Shown: positions 52,005-60,793 of the stretch, one piece after another
Numbering within the stretch: the stretch's first letter is position 1
Layout of the letters: every line of letters starts with the position of its first letter
From: Actinacidiphila bryophytorum
GTDB taxonomy: Bacteria > Actinomycetota > Actinomycetes > Streptomycetales > Streptomycetaceae
Direction: 5' to 3'
DNA length: 64,000 nucleotides
Assembly (NCBI RefSeq): GCF_016916835.1
Contig: NZ_JAFFIX010000001.1
Location: 496,001-560,000 of the forward strand
Translations under genes and position numbers: made by a program
Notes under the pieces: generated by a model
What the model was told of the DNA's origin: nothing
Database searches by the model: none
Seen by the model: the letters and a program-made list of their open reading frames with translations, nothing else

Positions 52005-53348
52005 GTGACCGCCACCCCCTCCCCCTCCCACGGCCCGGCCGACGGCTCCGACGGCGCCCCCGACATCACCCCCGAGCCCGCCACCGCAGCCCCCTCCCCG
52101 GTCAGCCGGCGGCGGCTGCTCGGCGCGGTCGGGGCGGGGGCGGCGGTCGCCGGCGCCGCACTCGGCGCGGGCGGCACCGCACTGGCCACCCGCGACAGCG
52201 GCCCCGGCACGGCGGCCCCCGGCGGTGAACCCCGGGCCGCCACCGTGGACTTCCGCGGCGCCCACCAGGCGGGAATCGCCACGCCCTCCCAGGACCGGCT
52301 GTGCTTCGCGACCTTCGACGTCGCGCCTGGCGCCACCCGCGCCGACCTCGCCGCGCTGCTCACCACCTGGACCGCCGCCGCCGAGGCCATGACGCTCGGC
52401 CGCCAGGTGCCCGGCGGCGAGGGCGACCTCAACACACCGCCCGACGACACCGGTGAGGCCGTCGGCCTCACCCCCGGCCGACTCACCGTCACCATCGGCT
52501 ACGGCCCCGGCCTCTTCGACGACCGCTTCGGCCTCGCCGCCCGCCGCCCCAGCGCCCTCAAGCCGCTGCCCGCGCTCCCCGGCGAGAACCTCGACCCCGC
52601 CGTCACCGGCGGCGACCTGTGCGTCCAGGCCTGCGCCGACGACCCGCAGGTCGCCTTCCACGCGGTACGCAACCTGCGCAGGCTCGGCTTCGGCACCGTC
52701 CTGCCGCGCTGGATGGAACTCGGCTTCGGCCGTACGTCGTCCACCTCGCCCCAGCAGGCCACCCCGCGCAACCTCATGGGTTTCAAGGACGGCACCCGCA
52801 ACATCGACGCCCGCGACGAGAAGGTCATGGGCGAGCACGTGTGGATCGGCGAGGAGGAGCCGCAGCGCTGGGTGCGCGGCGGCTCGTACCTGGTCAGCCG
52901 CAAGATCAAGATGCGGATGGAGCAGTGGGACCGCGACCGGCTCGGGGACCAGCAGGACGTCTTCGGCCGCTACAAGTCCAGCGGCGCCCCGCTCACCGGC
53001 CACGGCGAGTTCGACCCCCCCGACTTCGCCGCCAAGTCCGGCGGGCGGTACGTCATCCCCGAGGACTCGCACATCAGGCTCGCGGCGCCCGAGAACAACA
53101 AGGGCCTGCGCATCCTGCGCCGCGGCTACTCCTACACCGACGGCATCGACAAGGAGACCGGCGACCTGCTCGGTGGGCTGTTCTTCATCGCGTTCATGAA
53201 CACCCCCGACCGGTTCGTCACCCTCCAGCGGGTGCTGGGCGCGCACGACGCGCTCAACGAGTACATCCAGCACATCGGCAGCGGCGTCTTCGCCGTCCCG
53301 CCGGGCCTCGCCGCCGGGCAGGACTGGGGGCGCCAGCTCTTCGGCTGA
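52005..53348 (+). CDS. efeB: EfeB, Tat-exported DyP-type heme peroxidase
   Basis: 447 residues, GTG start three bases after efeO. Twin-arginine signal 'SRRRLLGAVGAGAAVAGAAL'. DyP fold with catalytic Asp in 'LMGFKDGTRNIDARD' (GxxDG) and proximal His in 'APLTGHGEFDPP' or nearby 'EDSHIRLAAP'. Oxidises Fe2+ or releases iron from heme for EfeO/EfeU. Followed by a strong terminator, so efeUOB ends here. Confidence 0.95.
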   Translation: MTATPSPSHGPADGSDGAPDITPEPATAAPSPVSRRRLLGAVGAGAAVAGAALGAGGTALATRDSGPGTAAPGGEPRAATVDFRGAHQAGIATPSQDRLCFATFDVAPGATRADLAALLTTWTAAAEAMTLGRQVPGGEGDLNTPPDDTGEAVGLTPGRLTVTIGYGPGLFDDRFGLAARRPSALKPLPALPGENLDPAVTGGDLCVQACADDPQVAFHAVRNLRRLGFGTVLPRWMELGFGRTSSTSPQQATPRNLMGFKDGTRNIDARDEKVMGEHVWIGEEEPQRWVRGGSYLVSRKIKMRMEQWDRDRLGDQQDVFGRYKSSGAPLTGHGEFDPPDFAAKSGGRYVIPEDSHIRLAAPENNKGLRILRRGYSYTDGIDKETGDLLGGLFFIAFMNTPDRFVTLQRVLGAHDALNEYIQHIGSGVFAVPPGLAAGQDWGRQLFG

Positions 53349-53400
53349 GCCCTCCGGGTGAGACACTCCCCGCCGTCTGTCCCGTTCGCGACAGAACCCC

Positions 53401-53448
53401 GCAAGTGATCCTTGCCGGGCGCTCCGGCGCCCGGCGAGGATCGCTTGC
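53401..53448 (+). terminator. Terminator of efeUOB
   Basis: A 22-base stem: left arm 53401-53422, tetraloop TCCG, right arm 53427-53448, with only two G-T wobble positions. It lies 53 bases after the efeB stop and 30 bases before the next gene. No T-run. Confidence 0.8.
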
Positions 53449-53477
53449 GTTCGGGTCCACGGCGGAAGGAGCAGGTC

Positions 53478-54431
53478 ATGCGGGTCATCAGGGTCAGGGA
53501 GTTCGGGCCGCCCGACGTGCTCAAGGTCGACGACGCGCCCGAGCCGCAGCCCGGCGCAGGCGAGGTCGTCGTCGCCGTCGAGGCCGCCGGCGTCATCTAC
53601 GGCGACGTCATCATCCGTTCCGGCGGCTACCCCTTCCCGCTGCCGTACGTGCCGGGGCTCGAAGTCGGCGGGCGCGTCGTGGACGTCGGCCCCGACGCCG
53701 ACCGGGGGCTGCTCGGCCAGCGGGTCGTCGCCACCACCCCCGGCTCCAGCGGCGGTTACGCGGAACTCGCCCGCGCCGCCACCGCCGACCTGCACACCGT
53801 GCCCGACGGCCTCTCCGTCCAGCAGGCCGTCGCCGTCTTCCAGGCCGGCGGACTCGCCGTCGGGCTGCTCGCCGCCATGCGGGTCGCCCCCGGCGAGACC
53901 GTCCTGATCACCGCGGCCGCCGGGCGCATCGGCTCCCTGCTGGTCCAACTCGCCAAGTCCGCGGGGGCCACCGTGGTCGCCGCCGCCGGCGGCCCCGTCA
54001 AGACCGCGGCCGCCCGCGCGCTCGGGGCGGACCTCGCCCTCGACTACACCCGGCCCGGCTGGGCCGAGCGCGTCGGCGGCGCCGACGTCGTCCTCGACGC
54101 GGTCGGCGGCGACATCGGCGGGCAGGCGCTCACCGCTGCGCGGGGCGGAAGCGGGCGGTTCGGCTTCTACGGCTTCACGTCCGGGGCGTGGACCCACGTC
54201 GATCCGGTCGCCGTCGCCTCCCGCGGCCTCACCGTCGTCGGCGCCGCGGGCATCGCCTTCGCCCAACCCCCCGCGGCCCAGCGGGCCGCGACCGCCACCG
54301 CCCTCGCCGCGGCGGCGGCCGGCGAACTCGCCGTGACCATCCACGCCACGCGGCCGCTGCCTGAGGCCGCGGCCGCCCACACCGCGCTGGCCGCCCGCGC
54401 GACCCTCGGAGCCACCCTCCTCACCCCGTAG
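53478..54431 (+). CDS. Quinone oxidoreductase-like MDR-family protein
   Basis: 317 residues. GGAAGGAGC precedes ATG 53478. Zeta-crystallin/quinone-reductase type: 'MRVIRVREFGPPDVLKVDDA', 'VVVAVEAAGVIYGDVIIRSG', NADPH-binding 'GETVLITAAAGRIGSLLVQL', 'GADVVLDAVGGDIGGQALTA'. No zinc ligands. One-electron or hydride reduction of quinones is the family activity; substrate unknown. Separated from efeB by the terminator, hence independent. Confidence 0.88.
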   Translation: MRVIRVREFGPPDVLKVDDAPEPQPGAGEVVVAVEAAGVIYGDVIIRSGGYPFPLPYVPGLEVGGRVVDVGPDADRGLLGQRVVATTPGSSGGYAELARAATADLHTVPDGLSVQQAVAVFQAGGLAVGLLAAMRVAPGETVLITAAAGRIGSLLVQLAKSAGATVVAAAGGPVKTAAARALGADLALDYTRPGWAERVGGADVVLDAVGGDIGGQALTAARGGSGRFGFYGFTSGAWTHVDPVAVASRGLTVVGAAGIAFAQPPAAQRAATATALAAAAAGELAVTIHATRPLPEAAAAHTALAARATLGATLLTP

Positions 54432-54862
54432 GGATGTCCGCGCAGTTCCGCCTCCAGAGCTTCGCCTGGGGGGTACCCCAGCGCCTCCTGAGGTGATTGC
54501 CACTTGCTGTGGTGTTGCTTTCTTTCTGCCCGTTGGGGCTGGTCGCGCAGTTCCCCGCGCCCCTGGGGGTGCCCTCTGCCCGCAGAGCTGGCGCTTTCAG
54601 GCGGTGCCGTATGAGGAGGAGGGCGAGCGTTTTTCAGGGGCGCGGGGAACTGCGCGACCAGCCACGACGGCGGGAAAGGCGACCGCCCACCGCAAGGGGC
54701 AGGACCTCAGGAGGCGCTGGGGGTACCCCCAGGCGAAGCTCTGGGGGCGGAACTGCGCGACCACTTACCCACTCGCCGGAAGGTGTGAGACCACGGCAAG
54801 TGGCAATCACGCGTGGGCGCGGGGGCGTTGTGGTGGGGCGGGGGGCGGGAGAGCATGGGGGT
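54432..54862. repeat. Intergenic region with modular inverted repeats
   Basis: No gene is seen. A core of 318 bases (54493-54810) is bounded by GTGATTGCCACTTGC and its exact complement GCAAGTGGCAATCAC. Inside are GCAGTTCCCCGCGCCCCT (about 54547-54564) and its inverted copy with one G-rich change (about 54637-54655). A second module, CAGAGCTTCGCCTGGGG with flanking GGTACCCC, occurs at 54456-54477 and inverted at 54722-54745, partly outside the core. The whole can fold as one large hairpin. Same family as at 12.7, 57.3 and 61.7 kb. Confidence 0.7.
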
Positions 54863-57301
54863 GTGGATGGGGATGAGGAGCGGGAGGTCGTGGTCGAGGC
54901 CGCGCTGGGGCGGCTGGACCTGGAGCAGAAGGCCGGCCTGCTCAGCGGGCAGGACATGTGGTCACTGCCCGCGCTGCCCGCCATAGGGCTCGGCGCGGTC
55001 GTGATGTCCGACGGCCCGATCGGCGTGCGCGGCCGCCGCTGGTCCGCCGACGACCCGTCGCTGGCACTGCCGAGCCCCACCGCACTGGCGGCGACCTGGG
55101 ACCCGCAGCTGGCCCGCCGAGCGGGACAGCTGCTGGCGCAGGAGGCCCGCCGCAAGGGCGTCCACGTCCTGCTGGCACCCACGGTGAACCTGCACCGCAG
55201 CCCGCTGGGCGGCCGGCACTTCGAGGCGTACAGCGAGGACCCGCTGCTCACGGGTGCGATCGGCACGGGGTACGTCCGCGGTGTGCAGGACGGCGGCGTG
55301 GGCGTGACCGTCAAGCACTTCGTCGGCAACGAAGCGGAGACCGACCGTTTCACGGTCGACAACCGCATCGGCGAGCGGGCGCTGCGCGAGCTGTACCTGG
55401 CGCCTTTCGAGGCGATCGTGAGGGGCGCCCGCCCGTGGGGCGTGATGGCCGCGTACAACGCCGTGAACGGCGTGACGATGACCGAGCACACTGAGCTGGT
55501 GAACGGCGTGCTGCGCGGCGAATGGGGCTTCGACGGCGTCGTCGTCTCGGACTGGCTGGCCGCCCGCTCCACCGCGGGCGCGATCCGCGGCGGGCTCGAC
55601 GTGGCCATGCCGGGGCCGCACTCGGTGTACGGGGCCGCGCTGGCCGCCGCGGTCAGGGCGGGCGAGGTGCCGGAGGATCTGGTCGCGGACGCGGCCCGCC
55701 GGGTGCTGCGGCTTGCCGCCCGCGTAGGCCTGCTCGCGGGCGCTCCCGCGGCCGTCGCCCCCGCGGACCGGCCTGCCCAGGTCGACGGCCGCGCGCTCGC
55801 CCGGGAGATCGCCGCACGCGGCTGCGTGCTGCTGCGCAACGCCGTCCGCGAGGACGCCCCGGTCCTGCCACTGGAGCCCGCCGCCGTCCGCGGCGGCATC
55901 GCCCTCATCGGCGCGGCGGCGCGCGAACCGCGCATCCTGGGCGGCGGTTCCGCGCAGGTCTTCCCCGACCGGGTGGTCTCGCTGCTCGACGCGCTGGGCG
56001 AGGCGCTGCCCGCGGGCGTACCGCTGGGGTATGCGCTGGGCGCCGACCCCAGCGAGGAACTGGCGCCCGCCGCGGGCGGGTTCACCCTGCGGGCGGTGGC
56101 CCGCGCCGCCGACGGCCGCGAACTCGGCTCCGAGGCCCTGCCGTCGGGCCAGGTGCAGTGGTTCGGCGAGATGCCCGACGGCATCGACCACGACGAGGTG
56201 CACACGGTCGAGGTGTGCGGCACCTTCACGCCCGCGGTCGGCGGTGCGCACCGCTTCGGGACCCGCGGCACCGGCGCCTTCACCCTCGCGGTCGCGGGTG
56301 AAGTGCTCTACGACGGGCTGCAGTTCGACCCGCACTCCGACCCCTTCGAGGCCTTCTTCGGTACGCCCACGGAGCGCGGCACGGTGCGCCTCGCGGCAGG
56401 TGTGCCGGTGCCGGTGAGCCTGCGCTTCGCGCCGCCCAAGGACGTGGACCTGCCGATCCAGGCCATCGGGTGCAGCCTGGTGCACGGCGAACCCGAGCGG
56501 GACGGGGAGGAGTTGATCGCCGAGGCCGTCGCGGCGGCCCGGGCCGCGCACACGGCGGTGGTCGTCGTCGGCACGACGGAACGCGTCGAGTCCGAGGGCT
56601 TCGACCGGGCCGACCTGCATCTGCCCGGGCGGCAGGACGAACTCGTCGCGCGGGTCGCCGCGGCCAACCCGCGTACCGTCGTGATCGTCAACTCCGGTGC
56701 GCCGGTGGAGCTTCCGTGGCGGGAGGACGTCGCGGCAATCCTGCTGTGCTGGTTCCCCGGGCAGGAGGGCGGCCACGCGCTCGCCGACGTGCTGCTCGGC
56801 GACGTCGAGCCCGGCGGGCGGCTCCCCACGACCTGGCCCGCGCTGCTCTCCGACGCGCCCGTCACCGAGGTCACCCCGCGGGACGGCGTGCTCGCCTACG
56901 AGGAGGGCGTCCGCATCGGCTATCGCGCCTGGCAGCGGGCCGGGGCGCCCGCCCCCGCTTACGCCTTCGGGCACGGGCTGGGCTATACGTCGTGGGCGTA
57001 CGAGTCGCTGACCGCCCGGCCGGCGGACTCGGCGGAGGAACTGGCCTCCGTGGCCGTCCGGGTCCGCAACGTCGGCCGCCGGGCCGGGCGGGAGGTCGTC
57101 CAGCTCTACCTCGACCGGGCGGACGGCCGCGTGCTCGTCGGCTTCGGGTCGGTTTCCGCCGCCCCCGGGGAGGCCGCGGAGGTCGTCATCGGCGTCCCCC
57201 GCCAGGCCGTTGCCATGTGGCACCCCCCGACCTCCACGTGGCGCCTCCCCCCGACCCCCGCCCCTTTGACCTGCGGTCAGCTGACCCTTTCCCTCCCGTA
57301 G
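54863..57301 (+). CDS. GH3 beta-glycosidase with PA14 domain
   Basis: 812 residues from GTG 54863; GTG 54830 or later GTGs are possible. GH3 N-terminal barrel with 'MSDGPIGVRGRRW', 'VNLHRSPLGGRHFEAYSEDP', 'VTVKHFVGNEAETDRFTVDN' and nucleophile Asp in 'DGVVVSDWLAARS'. The second GH3 domain carries a PA14 insertion ('VQWFGEMPDGIDHDEVHTVE', 'GTFTLAVAGEVLYD'-type strands) and then 'ILLCWFPGQEGGHALADVLL' and a fibronectin-III-like tail. No signal peptide, so it cleaves imported beta-glucosides or xylo-oligosaccharides. The last ~25 residues are Pro-rich and unlike the usual end. Confidence 0.9.
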   Translation: MDGDEEREVVVEAALGRLDLEQKAGLLSGQDMWSLPALPAIGLGAVVMSDGPIGVRGRRWSADDPSLALPSPTALAATWDPQLARRAGQLLAQEARRKGVHVLLAPTVNLHRSPLGGRHFEAYSEDPLLTGAIGTGYVRGVQDGGVGVTVKHFVGNEAETDRFTVDNRIGERALRELYLAPFEAIVRGARPWGVMAAYNAVNGVTMTEHTELVNGVLRGEWGFDGVVVSDWLAARSTAGAIRGGLDVAMPGPHSVYGAALAAAVRAGEVPEDLVADAARRVLRLAARVGLLAGAPAAVAPADRPAQVDGRALAREIAARGCVLLRNAVREDAPVLPLEPAAVRGGIALIGAAAREPRILGGGSAQVFPDRVVSLLDALGEALPAGVPLGYALGADPSEELAPAAGGFTLRAVARAADGRELGSEALPSGQVQWFGEMPDGIDHDEVHTVEVCGTFTPAVGGAHRFGTRGTGAFTLAVAGEVLYDGLQFDPHSDPFEAFFGTPTERGTVRLAAGVPVPVSLRFAPPKDVDLPIQAIGCSLVHGEPERDGEELIAEAVAAARAAHTAVVVVGTTERVESEGFDRADLHLPGRQDELVARVAAANPRTVVIVNSGAPVELPWREDVAAILLCWFPGQEGGHALADVLLGDVEPGGRLPTTWPALLSDAPVTEVTPRDGVLAYEEGVRIGYRAWQRAGAPAPAYAFGHGLGYTSWAYESLTARPADSAEELASVAVRVRNVGRRAGREVVQLYLDRADGRVLVGFGSVSAAPGEAAEVVIGVPRQAVAMWHPPTSTWRLPPTPAPLTCGQLTLSLP

Positions 57302-57316
57302 CCGGGGGCTTCCCGG

Positions 57317-57420
57317 GTGATTGCCACTTGCGCCGGCGTTGCTTTCCCTTCCCCGGTGGGAACTGCGCGCCCAGCCCGAACGGGCGGAAAGAAAGCAACG
57401 CCACAGCAAGTGGCAACCAC
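57317..57420. repeat. Short copy of the modular inverted repeat
   Basis: 104 bases, from GTGATTGCCACTTGC (57317-57331) to GCAAGTGGCAACCAC (57406-57420), an inverted repeat with one mismatch, interior CGGCGTTGCTTTCC and inverted GGAAAGAAAGCAACGCC. The C-rich module of the other loci is missing. It lies between the GH3 gene and the convergent MFS gene and may terminate both. The remaining bases to 57510 show no gene. Confidence 0.65.
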
Positions 57421-57510
57421 CCATGGGCTCGGGGAACTGTGAGACCGGCCGCCGCGGCGGGGAAGGCGACTCCCGGCGCAAGGGGCACCCTCTTGCGCCG
57501 GGTGGCCGGG

Positions 57511-58986
57511 TCAGGCTGGGGGGGAGGAGGGCGCGGGGGTCGGGAGGGCGAAGGCCAGGGCGAACGCCAGAGCGGTGAGCCCGGTGGTGCACAGGGCCGT
57601 GACGGACGCGGCGGCCACCGCGGAACGGGCGCCCAGGACGTCGAAGAACACCGTGCCCAGCGCCGCGATCCCGAGCGTCATCCCGAGCTGCTGCACGGCT
57701 TGCAGCGTCCCCGAGGCGGAGCCGATCTCGTGGGGCTCGACGCCGCCGAGGATGATGTCGAAGAGGGGCACGAAGATCGCGCCCATGCCGGCGCCCCCGA
57801 CGACCAGCGGAGCGAGCAGCTGCCAGGCCGTCAGCCCGGCGCCCGCGGTCTGGAAGACGGCGTAGAGGCCGAGGACACCGGACCCCATGAGGACCAGGCC
57901 GATGTGCAGGATGCGCCGGCCGAGCCGGCCCATGAGCATGGCGCCGGCCGCGGAACCGAAGAGCGCGCCGACCGCCCAGGGCGCGGTGGCCAGGGCCGAG
58001 TGGAGGGCGGTGTAGCCGAGGCCGACCTGGAGGAAGACGCCGAGGGTGAGGATCATGCCGCCCATGGACGCGGTGAAGGCGATGGCGAAGGCGACGCCTG
58101 CGACGTAGGAGCGCTTGCGGAAGATGCCGGGTTCGACCAGGGGGCTGCGTCCGGCGCGGCTGCGCAGGACCTGGTGGCGGGCGAAGCCGGCCAGGACGGG
58201 CAGGGACGCGCCGAGCATGACCAGCGTCCAGGCGGGCCAGCCGAGTTCGCGGCCCTGGACGAGCGGAAAGACCAGCAGGAAGGCGCCGGCTCCGGCGAGG
58301 AGCACACCGGCGGCGTCGAGCCGTACACCGCGGGCGGCGGGGGTGACGTCCGGCAGGAACTTCGCGCCGACGGCCAGCGCGGCGATCCCGATGGGCAGGT
58401 TGATCCCGAAGATCATCCGCCAGCCGGTCCCGAGGAGGTCGGCGTGGATGAGGACTCCGGCGACGACCGGGCCGAGCACCGCGGACAGGCCCATGAGCGG
58501 GCCGAAGACGCCCCACGCCTTCTTGGACTCCTGCGGTGAGAAGATCTCCCGCGGGATGGCGAAGCACTGCGGGATCATGACCGCGCCGAAGGCGCCCTGG
58601 ACGAGGCGGGCGGTGATGAGCATGGACGTGCTCTGCGCCGCCGCGCAGACCGCCGAGCCGGCCACGAAGCCGGCCATCCCGGTGAGCAGCACCCGCTTGC
58701 GGCCGAACATGTCACCGAGCCGGCCGCCGACGAGCAGTGCGACGGCCATGGCGAGGGTGTAGCTGGCGGCGATCCACTGGAGATCGGCGTAGGAGCCGCC
58801 GAGCGAGGTGCGGATGGAGGGTGCCGCGACGTTCGCGATGGTCGAGTCGAGCAGGTCCATGACGGCGGCGGCGAGCACCGCGGTGTAGCCGAGCCAGCGG
58901 CCGGGCAGCCCCGCGGGCGCGTCCTGCGCCTCCTGCGCCTTCTGCGCGTCCGGTGTGCCGGGAGCGAGTTCCTTCGTGGTGTCCAT
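57511..58986 (-). CDS. MFS transporter, DHA2 (14-TMS) drug exporter
   Basis: 491 residues, 14 hydrophobic helices. Motifs: 'LLDSTIANVAAPSIRTSLGG', 'LLVGGRLGDMFGRKRVLLTG' (motif A), 'ITARLVQGAFGAVMIPQCFA' and 'GPLMGLSAVLGPVVAGVLIH' (motif C). Proton-driven export of drugs or metabolites. There is no clear Shine-Dalgarno before ATG 58986. A CATAGC hexamer ends 12 bases upstream, so leaderless translation is possible. No regulator is adjacent. 63 bases follow the SGNH gene on the same strand. Confidence 0.9.
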   Translation of the reverse strand: MDTTKELAPGTPDAQKAQEAQDAPAGLPGRWLGYTAVLAAAVMDLLDSTIANVAAPSIRTSLGGSYADLQWIAASYTLAMAVALLVGGRLGDMFGRKRVLLTGMAGFVAGSAVCAAAQSTSMLITARLVQGAFGAVMIPQCFAIPREIFSPQESKKAWGVFGPLMGLSAVLGPVVAGVLIHADLLGTGWRMIFGINLPIGIAALAVGAKFLPDVTPAARGVRLDAAGVLLAGAGAFLLVFPLVQGRELGWPAWTLVMLGASLPVLAGFARHQVLRSRAGRSPLVEPGIFRKRSYVAGVAFAIAFTASMGGMILTLGVFLQVGLGYTALHSALATAPWAVGALFGSAAGAMLMGRLGRRILHIGLVLMGSGVLGLYAVFQTAGAGLTAWQLLAPLVVGGAGMGAIFVPLFDIILGGVEPHEIGSASGTLQAVQQLGMTLGIAALGTVFFDVLGARSAVAAASVTALCTTGLTALAFALAFALPTPAPSSPPA

Positions 58987-59049
58987 GGGGAAGACGCTAT
59001 GCAGCCATGCGGTCAGCTTCAGTCCGCATGGGAGGGCCGGATCGCGGGG

Positions 59050-59982
59050 CTACTGCTGCGGCCGGAAGGCCACCGCTGCCAGCAGGTCGGCCAGTTGCTC
59101 CTGGCCCTTCTCGTTGGGGTGGAACCAGTCCCAGGTGCTCAGCTCGTCGCTCCCGAAGCGGTAGCCGAAGACGGCGCCGCCGTCGTACCGGCAGCGCGCG
59201 TACTGTCCGCAGACCTGTGCCAGGGCGGTGTTGTAGGCGACCACCCGGTCGCGCACCGCGGTGCGCCGGCCGGCGGCTGCCGCGCTCTGCGAGTCGGGGT
59301 CGTCGAGCATCGTCGGGCACAGGCCCAGCTTCCACACCTGCTTGCCCAGCACGTTGGACTTGCCCACCGACCACAGCCGCTGCAGGTCGGGGATGCTGGC
59401 CACCAGGATCTGGGTGGTCGGCAGGGTCTTGTGCAGATACGCCATCGTGGCGGCGAAGTCGCTGCGGAAGTCGGCGACCGGTGTCATCGCGCCGAGGCTG
59501 GACCGGCAGGCGTCGTTCGCGCCGATCAGCACCGTCACCATGGCCGGCCGGTGGGCCGCCGCCTCCTCCGCCTGGCCCTGCAGGTCGGCGACCCTGGCGC
59601 CGGTGCCCGCCAGGTTCCAGCTGCGGGTGGCGGGCGCGGTCGCGGCCAGCCGGTGCGCGATGCTGCCGACCCCGGTACGCGTTCCGGTCGCCCAGGACAC
59701 CTCGGGGCAGTCCAGCAGCGGCTTGCACGCGTCGAAGCCGCGGGTGATGGAGTCGCCGAGCGCGGCCACCGACGCCGGGTGGACGTTCCAGGGCCGCGCG
59801 GGGGCGGCCGGGGCCGCCGGTGCGGCCTGCCGCGCGGAATGCGAGGTGTGTGCGGTGGGGGACCCGGCCGTGGGTGCCCGCTCGCCGTCCGGCGAACCGC
59901 CCGAGGAGCACCCGGAGAGGCATCCGCCCAGCAGAACGGCACCGACGGCCAGTGCAAGGCCGGGTCGCAGCAGCGGTCGCAT
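59050..59982 (-). CDS. SGNH/GDSL-hydrolase lipoprotein
   Basis: 310 residues from ATG 59982 (GGAGGGAAGAG upstream). Lipobox candidates 'LLGGC' and 'LSGC' near residues 16-24. The mature enzyme has block I Ser in 'VAALGDSITRGFDAC', block III 'VLIGANDACRSSLG', and block V Asp/His in 'STWDWFHPNEKGQEQ'. Cys pairs (ACKPLLDC, QVCGQYARC) suggest disulfides outside the cell. Esterase or lipase-like activity is expected on an unknown ester. Confidence 0.88.
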   Translation of the reverse strand: MRPLLRPGLALAVGAVLLGGCLSGCSSGGSPDGERAPTAGSPTAHTSHSARQAAPAAPAAPARPWNVHPASVAALGDSITRGFDACKPLLDCPEVSWATGTRTGVGSIAHRLAATAPATRSWNLAGTGARVADLQGQAEEAAAHRPAMVTVLIGANDACRSSLGAMTPVADFRSDFAATMAYLHKTLPTTQILVASIPDLQRLWSVGKSNVLGKQVWKLGLCPTMLDDPDSQSAAAAGRRTAVRDRVVAYNTALAQVCGQYARCRYDGGAVFGYRFGSDELSTWDWFHPNEKGQEQLADLLAAVAFRPQQ

Positions 59983-60131
59983 TCGGCTCTTCCCTCCGAC
60001 GAGTGGGTGACATCCGGTAACAGCCCGACCGTACGTCACGCCCGAAGAGACGTCGCAGGGTAGCTTTTTCCCTGACACCCGGATCGATGTGACGGGAGGT
60101 CGGCCGCGACCGGGCGTCAAACCGTCAGTTG

Positions 60132-60161
60132 TTGTCCTGTTTGCCGCGAATAGTGCAGAAT
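60132..60161 (+). promoter_or_regulatory. Probable sigma-70 promoter of the DUF3145 gene
   Basis: TTGTCC (60132-60137) and CAGAAT (60156-60161) with an 18-base spacer, in an AT-rich pocket 85 bases before GTG 60246. Fits Streptomyces vegetative promoters. Confidence 0.5.
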
Positions 60162-60245
60162 GTCTCTCATGTTGCCCCGGAAGCAGCCAGTTCGGGTGTT
60201 GAGGCCGCTGGGGAAGGCGAACCTCGTCCCACACTGGAGGTACCG

Positions 60246-60740
60246 GTGACGACACGTGGTGTTCTGTACGTGCACGCCGCGCCGCGCGCGCTCTGCCCGC
60301 ATGTGGAATGGGCGGTCGCGGGCGTACTCGGCGTGCGCGTCAGCCTGGACTGGATCCGGCAGCCGGCCGCGCCCGGCACCTGGCGGGCCGAGTTCTCCTG
60401 GCAGGGCGAACCCGGTACCGCGTCCAAGCTGGCGTCCGCGCTGCGCGGCTGGCACCTGCTGCGCTTCGAGGTCACCGCCGAGCCGTCGGCCGGCGCCGAG
60501 GGCGAGCGCTACAGCGCCACACCGGAGTTGGGCATCTTCCACGCGGTCATCGGCATGCACGGCGACATCCTGGTCCCCGAGGACCGGCTCCGCGCCGCCA
60601 TGCAGCGGGCGGGCAGCGGCGAGGCCGACCTGCAGACCGAGCTGTCCCGGCTGCTCGGCAAGCCGTGGGACGACGAGCTGGAACCCTTCCGCTACGCGGG
60701 TGAAGGCGCGCCGGTCCGCTGGCTGCACCAGGTCGTCTGA
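60246..60740 (+). CDS. DUF3145 domain-containing protein
   Basis: 164 residues. GTG 60246 follows TGGAGG. The sequence begins 'TTRGVLYVHAAPRALCPHVE' and continues 'RVSLDWIRQPAAPGTWRAEF', 'HLLRFEVTAEPSAGAEGERY', 'LGIFHAVIGMHGDILVPEDR', 'PWDDELEPFRYAGEGAPVRW', which I recognise as DUF3145. It is conserved across Actinobacteria, of unknown function, and in Streptomyces encoded next to the fab cluster, as here. Cytoplasmic. Confidence 0.9.
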   Translation: MTTRGVLYVHAAPRALCPHVEWAVAGVLGVRVSLDWIRQPAAPGTWRAEFSWQGEPGTASKLASALRGWHLLRFEVTAEPSAGAEGERYSATPELGIFHAVIGMHGDILVPEDRLRAAMQRAGSGEADLQTELSRLLGKPWDDELEPFRYAGEGAPVRWLHQVV

Positions 60741-60793
60741 CACGCGCTCAGCCCGACGCCGTGCCGGGCGCCTTCCGCGCGTAACCTGCCGTC

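Noticed and set aside
50682..54503. A 1273-residue minus-strand frame opposite efeO, efeB and the MDR gene
   Set aside because: Low-complexity Gly/Val/Asp shadow of three well-identified genes, without a ribosome binding site or domain.
54432..54862. Short open frames in the repeat region taken as small genes
   Set aside because: They consist of repeat cassettes with no stable coding bias and no family similarity.
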